The notes under the pieces: generated by a model | What the model was told of the DNA's origin: nothing | The model's input: only the letters and a program-made list of their open reading frames with translations | Databases searched by the model: none | Part shown: positions 1 to 6,771 of the stretch, in pieces | How the letters are laid out: each line of letters begins with the position of its first letter | Numbering within the stretch: the first letter of the stretch is position 1 | NCBI RefSeq assembly: GCF_008042125.1 | Contig: NZ_RDBI01000040.1 | Span: 126,962 to 160,619, forward strand | Direction: 5' to 3' | Length of the DNA: 33,658 nt | From: Streptomyces sp. MS191 | GTDB taxonomy: Bacteria; Actinomycetota; Actinomycetes; Streptomycetales; Streptomycetaceae | Made by a program: the position numbers and the translations under genes

Positions 1-255
1 CCGCCCGTCCCCGGCCCCGCACAGGAGGGGCGGGAACATCCACGGAACGCCGGAGGCCCGGCCGCACACCCCGGCAGGGGACGCGCCTCGGCGGCGCCCG
101 AGCAGCACAGGCACCGCGACCGCCCCGCCGTGGAGCACCCGCTGCCGAAGCCGCCCCGCCACGGGGGCGACGTCTGCGACCTGGGCGAGCGGTACGGCGG
201 CTGGCGGCCCGACAGCGCCCAGGCGAAGATCTGCCGGGGGACGTACCGGCGCTGA
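1..255 (+). CDS. C-terminal end of an unidentified protein (5' end outside window)
   Basis: Reading frame 1 is open from the first base to a TGA at 253-255 and contains no convincing start, so this looks like the last 84 residues of a gene that begins upstream. The first 55 residues are a Pro/Gly/Arg/His-rich low-complexity stretch. The last 27 are more protein-like, with two cysteines and a tryptophan (VCDLGERYGGW and KICRGTYRR). Short Cys-containing tails of this form occur at the ends of Streptomyces proteins of unknown function. I do not recognise a family and suggest no function. A non-coding explanation is possible. Confidence 0.4.
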   Translation, partial: PPVPGPAQEGREHPRNAGGPAAHPGRGRASAAPEQHRHRDRPAVEHPLPKPPRHGGDVCDLGERYGGWRPDSAQAKICRGTYRR

Positions 256-304
256 GGCGGCCGGTCGGTGGACCGGCCCCGGACGGCGAGGCCCCGGGCC
301 GCGC

Positions 305-778
305 TCACAGGGACCGGAGCCGTACCTCCAGGCGCTCGATCGCGGCGCGGACCCCGTCGCCGTACTCGTCGTCGTCCAGGGCGTGCGAGGCCGCGCGCGC
401 CCGGTCCAGGTGGTCGCGGGCCGCGTCGGGGCGCCGCACCTTCAGGTAGTCGGCGGCCAGGTTGAGGTGGAGCGAGGGGTGGAGGGCCCGCAGGGCGACC
501 GAGGCGTAGCCCCGGGCGGGCCCCTCGCCCCCCGGTCCCTCGGCCGCGAGCAGGGCCCGCAGGTCCCAGGCCAGCTCCGCGTCCGGGTCGTCCTGGGCGT
601 CCGCCAGGTAGTGGGCGAGCGTGCAGCGGTGCAGCGGGTCGCCGTCCGGGCCCAGCTGGTCCCACAGCTCGCCGAGGCGGTTCCGCGCCTCTTCCCGGTC
701 ACCGCCGTGGAGCAGCATCGTCGCCTGTCCGATCCTGGTCAGGACGCCGTCGTCCGACATCTGCTGCTGCTCGGTCAC
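305..778 (-). CDS. TPR-like helical-repeat protein, unknown function
   Basis: A 157-residue soluble protein of alternating Ala/Leu/Arg-rich helices, such as the segments LHRCTLAHYLADAQ and LHLNLAADYLKVRRPDAARDHL. This is the pattern of two to three tetratricopeptide-like repeats, usually a protein-binding scaffold. I chose the GTG at 776-778 because GGAGG lies five bases before it. The in-frame ATG six codons later has no ribosome site, and the longer upstream extension is Pro/Arg-rich and non-conserved in look. It lies downstream of ung on the same strand after a 189-bp G+C-rich gap, so co-transcription is uncertain. No catalytic motif is visible, and the partner is unknown. Confidence 0.7.
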   Translation of the reverse strand: MTEQQQMSDDGVLTRIGQATMLLHGGDREEARNRLGELWDQLGPDGDPLHRCTLAHYLADAQDDPDAELAWDLRALLAAEGPGGEGPARGYASVALRALHPSLHLNLAADYLKVRRPDAARDHLDRARAASHALDDDEYGDGVRAAIERLEVRLRSL

Positions 779-870
779 TGCGGCCTCCACCTGCTGTCCG
801 TCGGGTCGCACCGACGCTAGCCGCAGCCGCCGCCGATGCGGCACAGGCTCGGGCGGCACCGCCGGGCCTG

Positions 871-898
871 TCAGCCGGGCGGGCTCAGCCGGGCGGGC
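871..898. repeat. 14-bp tandem direct repeat
   Basis: The unit TCAGCCGGGCGGGC occurs twice back to back (871-884 and 885-898) in the gap between ung and the TPR gene. The surroundings are dense in CCGGGCGG-type words. The unit contains no recognisable operator. It is most simply replication slippage in G+C-rich spacer DNA. Confidence 0.7.
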
Positions 899-967
899 CG
901 CGGGCCGGACCGCCGGGCGGCCGGGCACCGGCAGCGGGTCCCGCCCGGCGGCGGCAGCGGCGGTGCG

Positions 968-1651
968 TCAGCCCAGGTTCGGGATGCGCCAGTCGATCGG
1001 CTCGTGGCCCTGCGCCGCGATGGCCTCGTCGATCTGGGTGAAGGGGCGGGAGCCGAAGAACTTCTTCGCCGACAGCGGCGAGGGGTGGGCGCCCTTCACC
1101 ACGACGTGACGCTCCTCGTCGATCAGCGGGAGCTTCTTCTGCGCGTAGGCGCCCCACAGCACGAAGACGGCGGGGTCGGGCCGGGACGCGACGGCGGAGA
1201 TCACCGCGTCGGTGAACTTCTCCCAGCCCTGGCCCTTGTGCGAGTTGGCCTCACCGGCGCGGACCGTGAGGACCGCGTTGAGCAGCAGGACACCCTGCTC
1301 GGCCCACGGCATGAGGTAGCCGTTGTCCGGGATCGGGTGGCCGAGCTCGGCCTGCATCTCCTTGTAGATGTTCCGCAGGGACGGCGGGGTCTTCACGCCG
1401 GGCCGGACGGAGAAGCAGAGGCCGTGGCCCTGCCCCTCGCCGTGGTAGGGGTCCTGTCCGAGGACCAGGACCTTCACCTTGTCGTACGGGGTCGCCGCGA
1501 GCGCCGCGAACACCTCGTCGCGCGGCGGGTAGACCGGCCCGCCGGCCCGCTCCTTCTCGACGAACTCGGTGAGCTGCCTGAAGTACGGCTTCTCCAGCTC
1601 ATCGCCGAGGACGCCGCTCCAGGACTCGGGCAGCATGTCGGTGTCGGTCAC
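968..1651 (-). CDS. ung: Uracil-DNA glycosylase, family 1
   Basis: Removes uracil from DNA and starts base excision repair in the cytoplasm. The 227-residue product has the family length. It shows the water-activating motif GQDPYH at residues 65-70 (catalytic Asp67) and the HPSPLS loop at 189-194, whose histidine and Leu193 enter the minor groove. The uracil-pocket and DNA-contact segments between them are intact. The start is the GTG at 1649-1651, preceded by GGAGG with an eight-base spacer. A longer upstream reading to 1714 has no ribosome site. It is monocistronic or leads into the TPR gene. The strong hairpin upstream at 1745-1782 separates it from the lipoprotein gene. Confidence 0.97.
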   Translation of the reverse strand: MTDTDMLPESWSGVLGDELEKPYFRQLTEFVEKERAGGPVYPPRDEVFAALAATPYDKVKVLVLGQDPYHGEGQGHGLCFSVRPGVKTPPSLRNIYKEMQAELGHPIPDNGYLMPWAEQGVLLLNAVLTVRAGEANSHKGQGWEKFTDAVISAVASRPDPAVFVLWGAYAQKKLPLIDEERHVVVKGAHPSPLSAKKFFGSRPFTQIDEAIAAQGHEPIDWRIPNLG

Positions 1652-1744
1652 GTCAACAACCTCCGGTAGGACAGCACTTCTACGAGAGAAGAACCTACCG
1701 GGGGCCACTGACAACGCCCTCTCCCGGGCGTCCCGGCGGAAGGA

Positions 1745-1782
1745 CGGACGGCCGGCCCGGATGTCCGGGCCGGCCGTCCGTA
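1745..1782 (-). terminator. Strong hairpin terminator after the lipoprotein gene
   Basis: Arms 1745-1762 and 1765-1782 are perfectly complementary over 18 bp, with a two-base centre. The hairpin begins 16 bp past the stop of the substrate-binding lipoprotein gene and upstream of ung. There is no U-tract, as is usual for Streptomyces terminators. Confidence 0.85.
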
Positions 1783-1798
1783 CTCACGGGGCTGTCTC

Positions 1799-3376
1799 CT
1801 ACCAGCTGGTCCTGCGGCTCAGCTCCCACAGCTGCATGACCGTCTGCGGGTCGAGGGCGCGCTCGGCGCCGCCGACGTCCTCGCTGGCCGCGATGTACAG
1901 CTTGCCCTGCCACAGCGGCAGCAGCCGGACGTCCTGGGCCATGATCTCCTCGGCCGACTCGAACTCGTCCATGACCGCGCCGCGGTTGCTCTCGCGCCGG
2001 GACTTCGGGAGCAGCTCCTGCGTGATCCGCGGGCTCTCGTACGGCGTCTGGAGCACGTTGTTCTTGCCGACGAAGGGAGCGATGAAGTTGTCCGGGTCCG
2101 GGAAGTCGGGAGACCAGCCTCGGCCGAACACCGGGTACTTGCCGGTCTTGAAGCCCGCCTGGAGTTCCTTCCAGGGCTTGCCGCGCAGGGCGACCTTGAA
2201 GAGACCGGACTCCTCCAGCTGCCGCTTGAGCTCGGCGAACTCCAGGGCGGTGCCGGAGCCGTAGCGGTCGGTGGTGAACCAGAAGGTCAGCTGGACGGGC
2301 TGGGTGATCCCGGCGCTCCGCAGGATGGAGCGGGCCTTGTCGACGCTCGGCTCGCCGAAGCGGTCGAGGAACTCGGTGGTGTGACCGACGATGCCCTTGG
2401 GGATCATCGAGTACAGCGGCTCGGCCGTGCCCTGGTAGACCTTGGACACGAGCGCGTTGCGGTCGACGATCTGGGCGATGGCCTTGCGGACGGGCGCCTT
2501 GGCGACGGCCGCGTCCTTCGTGTTGAAGACGAGGTAGCGGATGTCCGAGCCGGGGGACTCGACGAGCTGCAGCCCCTCGTTCTCCGGCTTGTCGTCCTGG
2601 AGGGCGATGACCTCCTCCGAGGTCAGACCTCGGTAGGTGGCGTCGATCTCCTTCTTCTTCAGCGCGCCGACCATCGCCTCGGACTCCTTGAAGTACCGGA
2701 TGGTGACGCCGCCGTTCTTGCGTTCGGCGAATCCCTTGTAGCTGGGGTTCTTCGTCAGCTCAGCCTTGCTGCCGTCCTCGTACTCGTCGAGGACGTAGGG
2801 GCCGGAGCCGACCAGCTTGCCGTCCTCGCGGATCTTGTCGGCGGAGTACTCGGCCGGGTCGACCAGCGACATGGCGGGCGTGGCGAGGACGAAGGGGAAG
2901 GTCGCGTCCGGCTTGTTCAGCTTGAAGACGACGGTGCGGTCGTCGACGGTCTCGATCTCCTCGAGCGAGCCGAGCAGGCCGTTGGGGCCGCCCTCGAAGT
3001 CGATCGTCCGGATGCGCTCGATGGAGTACTGGACCGCCTTGGCGTCCAGATTGTGTCCGTTGGAGAACTTCAGCCCCTCATGGAGGGTGCATTCGTAGAC
3101 CTGGCTGGACGTGTCCTTGAATTTGCAGTCGGCGGCGTCGGGCTGTGGCGTCGTACTACCCGTCGGGAAGCTCACCAGCGTCTGGAAGACATTCCGGAAA
3201 AGCTCCCAGGAATTATCCCACGCGGCGGCTGGATCGAGGGTGGTGGGAGAACTCGTCGTACCGATGACGATTCTCTGTTCCCCGGCGGGTTCATCGCCCG
3301 AAATCAGGCTGCATCCGGACACCAGGGATATGGACGCAAGGGCTGCAGCGGCCTGCAGACTGGTCCGGTTGAACAC
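1799..3376 (-). CDS. Extracellular substrate-binding lipoprotein, ABC family 5 (peptide/nickel type)
   Basis: The 525-residue protein is the solute receptor of a DppA/OppA-type ABC importer, anchored to the outer face of the membrane. It has a short signal peptide and a lipobox VSGC with the lipidated Cys22. The family-5 hallmark follows (SSPTTLDPAAAWDNSWEL near 44-61), then alternating domains to a C-terminal segment rich in aromatic ligand-pocket residues. Two GTG codons lie three apart. I chose the second (3374-3376) because GAGGAG is seven bases before it but only one base before the first. No permease or ATPase gene is adjacent, so it either serves a transporter encoded elsewhere or acts as a sensor. 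Its own promoter and terminator bracket it. The ligand cannot be predicted. Confidence 0.93.
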   Translation of the reverse strand: MFNRTSLQAAAALASISLVSGCSLISGDEPAGEQRIVIGTTSSPTTLDPAAAWDNSWELFRNVFQTLVSFPTGSTTPQPDAADCKFKDTSSQVYECTLHEGLKFSNGHNLDAKAVQYSIERIRTIDFEGGPNGLLGSLEEIETVDDRTVVFKLNKPDATFPFVLATPAMSLVDPAEYSADKIREDGKLVGSGPYVLDEYEDGSKAELTKNPSYKGFAERKNGGVTIRYFKESEAMVGALKKKEIDATYRGLTSEEVIALQDDKPENEGLQLVESPGSDIRYLVFNTKDAAVAKAPVRKAIAQIVDRNALVSKVYQGTAEPLYSMIPKGIVGHTTEFLDRFGEPSVDKARSILRSAGITQPVQLTFWFTTDRYGSGTALEFAELKRQLEESGLFKVALRGKPWKELQAGFKTGKYPVFGRGWSPDFPDPDNFIAPFVGKNNVLQTPYESPRITQELLPKSRRESNRGAVMDEFESAEEIMAQDVRLLPLWQGKLYIAASEDVGGAERALDPQTVMQLWELSRRTSW

Positions 3377-3400
3377 GTGCACGCTCCTCGTTCAGCCATG

Positions 3401-3437
3401 GGTCGGCCGACCATACCGCAGCGCCCCGCCAGGTCAA
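3401..3437 (-). promoter_or_regulatory. Promoter of the lipoprotein gene with overlapping palindrome
   Basis: On the minus strand a -35 TTGACC (3432-3437) and a -10 TATGGT (3410-3415) are separated by 16 bp. The perfect 12-bp palindrome GGTCGGCCGACC (3401-3412) covers the downstream part of the -10. A repressor bound there would block transcription of the orphan binding protein. The cognate regulator is unknown, and the site assignment is inference from position. Confidence 0.55.
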
Positions 3438-3524
3438 TGTTTGAGCCGGGCGGGGCACTTGAGGCATTCAGCGAACAACCGGGGCCAATCCGGTCAGGAA
3501 TTCAGGAAAGTGTCCGGTTATCGG

Positions 3525-4292
3525 TCACTCGACACCGGCGTTGAGGAAAATCCCTCCGTCGACCACCAGAGTCTGGCCGGTGATCCAGTCCGACTGGTCG
3601 GACGTGAGGAAGGCGGCGGCGCCGCCGATGTCCTCCGGCACGCCGAGCCGGCCGAGCGGGTAGGCGGCCGCCGCCTCCGCCTCGCGGCCCTCGTAGAGCG
3701 CCTCGGCGAACTTGGTCTTCACGACGGCCGGCGCGATCGCGTTGACCCGGACGATGGGCGCGAATTCGTGCGCCAGCTGGAGGGTGAGATTGACCATGGC
3801 CGCCTTGCTCATCCCGTACGCGCCGATGAACGGCGACGGGGCGAGTCCGGCGATCGAGGCGATGTTCACGATCGCGCCGCCGTGGTTCTTCTGCCAGGCG
3901 TGCCAGGCCTGCTGCGCGAATCCGAGGGCCGAGATCACATTGGTCTCGTAGACCTTGCGGGCGACGCCGAGGTCGAGATCGGCGATCGGCCCGAAGACCG
4001 GATTCGTGCCGGCGTTGTTGACCAGGAAGTCGATCCGGCCGAACGCCTCCATCGTCGCCGCGACCGCGGCGGCCTGGTGGGCCTCGTCGTGGGCCTTGCC
4101 GGGCACCGCGATGACCCGGTCGGCACCGAGGCGCTCGACGGCCTCCTTCAGCGCCTCCTCGCCCCGCCCGGTGATGCAGACGCGGTCGCCGCGGGCGACC
4201 AGCGCCTCGGCGACGCCGTAGCCGATGCCCCGGCTGGCGCCGGTGACCAGCGCTACCTTGCCGGACAGCTCCGGCAGCTCCTTGCCGCTCAT
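3525..4292 (-). CDS. Short-chain dehydrogenase/reductase (SDR family oxidoreductase)
   Basis: Classical SDR of 255 residues. It shows the dinucleotide motif TGASRGIG at 17-24, NNAG at 92-95, and a catalytic Ser146/Tyr159/Lys163 set (YGMSK). The C-terminal end GQTLVVDGG is typical of FabG-like enzymes. It reduces or oxidises a carbonyl/alcohol using NAD(P); the substrate cannot be read from the sequence. The basic residue after the second strand (TGRGEE) favours NADPH. The start ATG at 4290-4292 has AAGGAG six bases upstream. It follows the fabG-like gene by 25 bp on the same strand, so the two form an operon of paired reductases, possibly for consecutive or alternative steps in fatty-acyl metabolism. 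Confidence 0.93.
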   Translation of the reverse strand: MSGKELPELSGKVALVTGASRGIGYGVAEALVARGDRVCITGRGEEALKEAVERLGADRVIAVPGKAHDEAHQAAAVAATMEAFGRIDFLVNNAGTNPVFGPIADLDLGVARKVYETNVISALGFAQQAWHAWQKNHGGAIVNIASIAGLAPSPFIGAYGMSKAAMVNLTLQLAHEFAPIVRVNAIAPAVVKTKFAEALYEGREAEAAAAYPLGRLGVPEDIGGAAAFLTSDQSDWITGQTLVVDGGIFLNAGVE

Positions 4293-4317
4293 GCTCGTCT
4301 CCTTTTCCGCTCGGGCG

Positions 4318-5079
4318 TCAGTTGAGCGGGCCGCCGGCCACGTACATGACCTGGCCGGAGACGAAGCCGGCGTCGTCGCCCGTGAAGAAGGCGATGGCGT
4401 TCGCGATGTCCTCGGGGTAGCCGACACGCTGGACCGGGATCATGGATGCGGCGGCCGCCTGGAACTCCTCGAAGCCCATGCCGACGCGCTCGGCGGTCTG
4501 CGCGGTCATCTCGGTGACGATGAAGCCGGGGGCGACGGCGTTGGCGGTGACGCCGAACTTGCCGAGCTCCTTGGCGAGGGTCTTGGTCAGACCCTGCAGG
4601 CCGGCCTTGACCGCGGAGTAGTTGGCCTGGCCGCGGTTGCCGAGCGCCGAGGAGGACGACAGCGAGACGATCCGGCCGAAGCCCGCGTCCACCATGTGCT
4701 TCTGGCACGCCTTGGCCATCAGGAACGCACCCTTGAGGTGGACGTTCATGACGATGTCCCAGTCGGACTCGCTCATCTTGAAGAGCAGGTTGTCGCGGAG
4801 CACACCCGCGTTGTTGACGAGGATCGTCGGGGCGCCGAGCTCGGCGGCGACGCGCGCGACGGCCGCCTCCACCTGGGCGCTGTCGGAGACGTCGCAGCCG
4901 ACCGCGAGGGCGGTGCCGCCCGCGGCCGTGATCTTCTCGACGGTGTCCTTGCAGGCCGCCTCGTCGAGGTCGAGTACGGCGACGGCGCGACCCTCCGCGG
5001 CCAACCGCACCGCGGTCGCGGCGCCAATGCCGCGCGCCCCGCCGGTCACGACGGCCACGCGCTGCTCGGTGGTGGACAT
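4318..5079 (-). CDS. fabG: FabG-like 3-oxoacyl-ACP reductase (SDR)
   Basis: A 253-residue classical SDR with TGGARGIG (12-19), NNAG (89-92), a serine run around 139-144 and YSAVK (154-158, catalytic Tyr154/Lys158). The substrate-side sequence AVAPGFIVTEMT is typical of FabG enzymes that reduce 3-ketoacyl-ACP or -CoA. After the second strand an aspartate pair (VLDLDE) appears where NADPH enzymes usually carry Arg, so NADH use is possible. The start ATG has GAGGAG seven bases upstream. It is the first gene of an operon with the following SDR. Codons 21-53 are duplicated without a single mismatch inside the Rieske gene at 6892-6991. Streptomyces genomes carry several fabG paralogues, so this need not be the housekeeping one. 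Confidence 0.9.
   Translation of the reverse strand: MSTTEQRVAVVTGGARGIGAATAVRLAAEGRAVAVLDLDEAACKDTVEKITAAGGTALAVGCDVSDSAQVEAAVARVAAELGAPTILVNNAGVLRDNLLFKMSESDWDIVMNVHLKGAFLMAKACQKHMVDAGFGRIVSLSSSSALGNRGQANYSAVKAGLQGLTKTLAKELGKFGVTANAVAPGFIVTEMTAQTAERVGMGFEEFQAAAASMIPVQRVGYPEDIANAIAFFTGDDAGFVSGQVMYVAGGPLN
4920..5019 (-). repeat. 100-bp perfect inverted repeat, copy in fabG
   Basis: The minus strand of 5019-4920 is identical in all 100 bases to plus-strand 6892-6991. The match begins exactly at fabG codon 21 and ends one base into codon 54. Flanking bases diverge at once on both sides. It encodes the helix and second strand of the Rossmann fold and lies just after the glycine-rich motif. Confidence 0.97.
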
Positions 5080-5139
5080 GCTGGTTCTCCTCGCCCTTGG
5101 ATCATGACTGGATGCGGCCGACCCGGTACGTCCCGCACA

Positions 5140-5156
5140 TGAGCGACCGCTTAGTA
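5140..5156 (-). promoter_or_regulatory. Candidate fabG promoter element and TetR-type operator
   Basis: Reading the minus strand, TACTAA (5151-5156) could serve as a -10. It overlaps the near-palindrome TAAGCGGTCGCTCA (5140-5153), whose six-base arms match at five positions. Operators of this size and shape over a promoter are typical of TetR-family repressors that control acyl-chain metabolism genes in actinobacteria. No tetR gene lies in the window. I see no good -35 hexamer, so this is tentative. Confidence 0.35.
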
Positions 5157-5273
5157 CCTTCTGTGGACGAGACGCTAGAAGCCCTGGCACCCGGTGTCAA
5201 CGGCCCACCGGGTGCACCCGATCACTCTCCGCCGCGCGCCGGGGCGCGACACGGCCGGACCGGGGCCGCGTCG

Positions 5274-5295
5274 TGCCGATCCGGACCGATCGGCA
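5274..5295 (-). terminator. Hairpin terminator after the hipA/DUF3037 operon
   Basis: TGCCGATC (5274-5281) and GATCGGCA (5288-5295) form an 8-bp stem with a six-base loop, 38 bp past the DUF3037 stop. The words continue as GATCGGCAGGACGCCT, which recurs in the hairpin at 8588-8629. Confidence 0.5.
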
Positions 5296-5332
5296 GGACG
5301 CCTTCCCGGGGGACGCCCCTCCTTCGCGGGGG

Positions 5333-5716
5333 TCAGCGCACCAGCAGATCGAGGAGTCGTTCGACCTCGCCCGCGGGATCCTCGGTCAGGCCCGTGTGCA
5401 CCGGACCGGGCTGGACGACCGTCGAGCGGGGCGCGATCAGCCAGCGGAAGCGCCGCCCCGCGTCGTCGCGGGCGGCCTGGCCCGCGTCGTCGCCACCCCG
5501 GCAGACCCCCTCGACCGCGTGCAGCGCGGCCCGGACGCCGATCACGTCCGCGCCCGCGTCGAGCGCCTTCAGCTTGGTCTCGTCCAGATGGGTGCGGGCG
5601 GCCACGAAGGAGCGGGCACGGCAGTAGACCACCACGCCCGCGTTGAAGAACTCGCCGCGCTCGACGCGCGGCACCACGCGCAGCAGCGCGTACTCGAAGA
5701 CATCACGCTTGCTCAC
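5333..5716 (-). CDS. DUF3037 family protein, coupled partner of the HipA-like kinase
   Basis: A 127-residue protein beginning SKRDVFEYALLRVVPR and continuing with RGEFFNAGVVVYCR, the signature of the DUF3037 family, whose function is unknown. The start is the GTG at 5714-5716. It shares four bases (GTGA) with the stop of the upstream HipA-like gene, so the two are translationally coupled and probably made in fixed ratio. The family is widely found beside HipA-like kinases, which suggests a substrate, regulator or antidote of the kinase; this is inference from context. No signal peptide, transmembrane segment or DNA-binding motif is visible. Confidence 0.85.
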   Translation of the reverse strand: MSKRDVFEYALLRVVPRVERGEFFNAGVVVYCRARSFVAARTHLDETKLKALDAGADVIGVRAALHAVEGVCRGGDDAGQAARDDAGRRFRWLIAPRSTVVQPGPVHTGLTEDPAGEVERLLDLLVR

Positions 5717-6579
5717 TGTCCGTCGCCCTCGCTCGTGCCGGTGCGGTCCTTCTTGGTGGGGTGCGGCCAGTCGGTGAGATGGTCGGTCAGCCAGCCGGGG
5801 GCCTGCGAGGCCCGGCGCTCCACGCGCGGGCCGAGGGTGATCCGCTCGTGGATCGTGGCGGCACGCGGGAGCAGCGCCTCCACGTAGGCGCGCCGCAGCG
5901 CGTCGGTGCTGTCGAAACCGGGCTCGTCGACCAGCCACTCGTCGGGCACGTCGGCGGCGACCTCGGTGAGCAGCTCCTCGGTGACCAGGGGAGCGAGTTC
6001 GGCCGCGGCGGCGGCGACGTCCGGCCCGAAGGGCGCGAGGGCGTGGTCCGAGGCGTCGTACGGCTTGGCCGCGGAGGCCTGGGCACCCGGCCAGTTGTGG
6101 TGCCAGATCATGGTGGCGCCGTGGTCGATCAGCCACAGGTCACCGTGCCAGACCAGCATGTTGGGGTTCCGCCACGAGCGGTCGACGTTGTTGATCACCG
6201 CGTCGAACCAGACGACCTTGCCCGCCTCCCGGGGGTCCACCTCGTAGGCCAGCGGGTCGAAGCCGAGGGAGCCGGGCAGGTAGTCCATCCCCAGGTTGAG
6301 GCCGCCGCTCGCCTTGAGCAGCTCCTGCACCTCCTGGTCCGGTTCGGACAGCCCGATGACCGGGTCGAGCTGGATGGAGACCAGTTCGGGTACGCGCAGG
6401 CCGAGGCGGCGGGCGAGCTGCCCGCAGACGACCTCGGCGACGAGGGTCTTGCGCCCCTGCCCGGCGCCCGTGAACTTCATGACGTACGTACCGAGATCGT
6501 CGGCCTCGACGATGCCCGGGAGCGAGCCGCCCTCACGCAGGGGCGTGACATAGCGGGTCGCCGTCACTTCTGTAAGCAT
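5713..6579 (-). CDS. HipA-like protein kinase without a HipB partner
   Basis: A 288-residue protein with the HipA kinase core: a nucleotide-binding lysine in YVMKF (Lys35), the catalytic loop INNVDRSWRNPNML (129-142, Asp133 and Asn138), and the metal-binding aspartate in WLIDHG (Asp152). It is shorter than E. coli HipA (about 440 residues) and lacks that protein's N-terminal subdomain. Known HipA phosphorylates GltX; the target here is unknown. No helix-turn-helix antitoxin gene adjoins it. Instead the stop overlaps the start of a DUF3037 gene by four bases. The last 35 residues are a charged, probably disordered tail. The ATG at 6577-6579 follows GGGGA closely; the GTG four codons in is an alternative. 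Confidence 0.85.
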   Translation of the reverse strand: MLTEVTATRYVTPLREGGSLPGIVEADDLGTYVMKFTGAGQGRKTLVAEVVCGQLARRLGLRVPELVSIQLDPVIGLSEPDQEVQELLKASGGLNLGMDYLPGSLGFDPLAYEVDPREAGKVVWFDAVINNVDRSWRNPNMLVWHGDLWLIDHGATMIWHHNWPGAQASAAKPYDASDHALAPFGPDVAAAAAELAPLVTEELLTEVAADVPDEWLVDEPGFDSTDALRRAYVEALLPRAATIHERITLGPRVERRASQAPGWLTDHLTDWPHPTKKDRTGTSEGDGQ

Positions 6580-6771
6580 TTCCCCAGGCTATCGGGAGAC
6601 CTCGCCTCTTGATCGGAGAGTGCGCGGACCGCCGGGCGGGCCGGCGCGTCCGGCCGGGCCCGGGGCGGACGCCGGTTTCTTCCGAGGGGCATGAACGTTC
6701 CCGCTCCCGCCCGCGTACCTTCTGCTGACACAGTGATCAGGTCGATGCGGACGGAACGCAAGGGGAACGGT

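Noticed and set aside
3423..3456. GCCCCGCC...GGCGGGGC as a terminator of the lipoprotein or SDR gene
   Set aside because: The 18-bp loop contains the -35 of the lipoprotein promoter, and the position is upstream of both possible users, so it would not terminate either.
5713..6579. A classical HipBA toxin-antitoxin module
   Set aside because: No helix-turn-helix HipB gene lies upstream or downstream. The partner is a DUF3037 protein and the kinase is of a shorter class.
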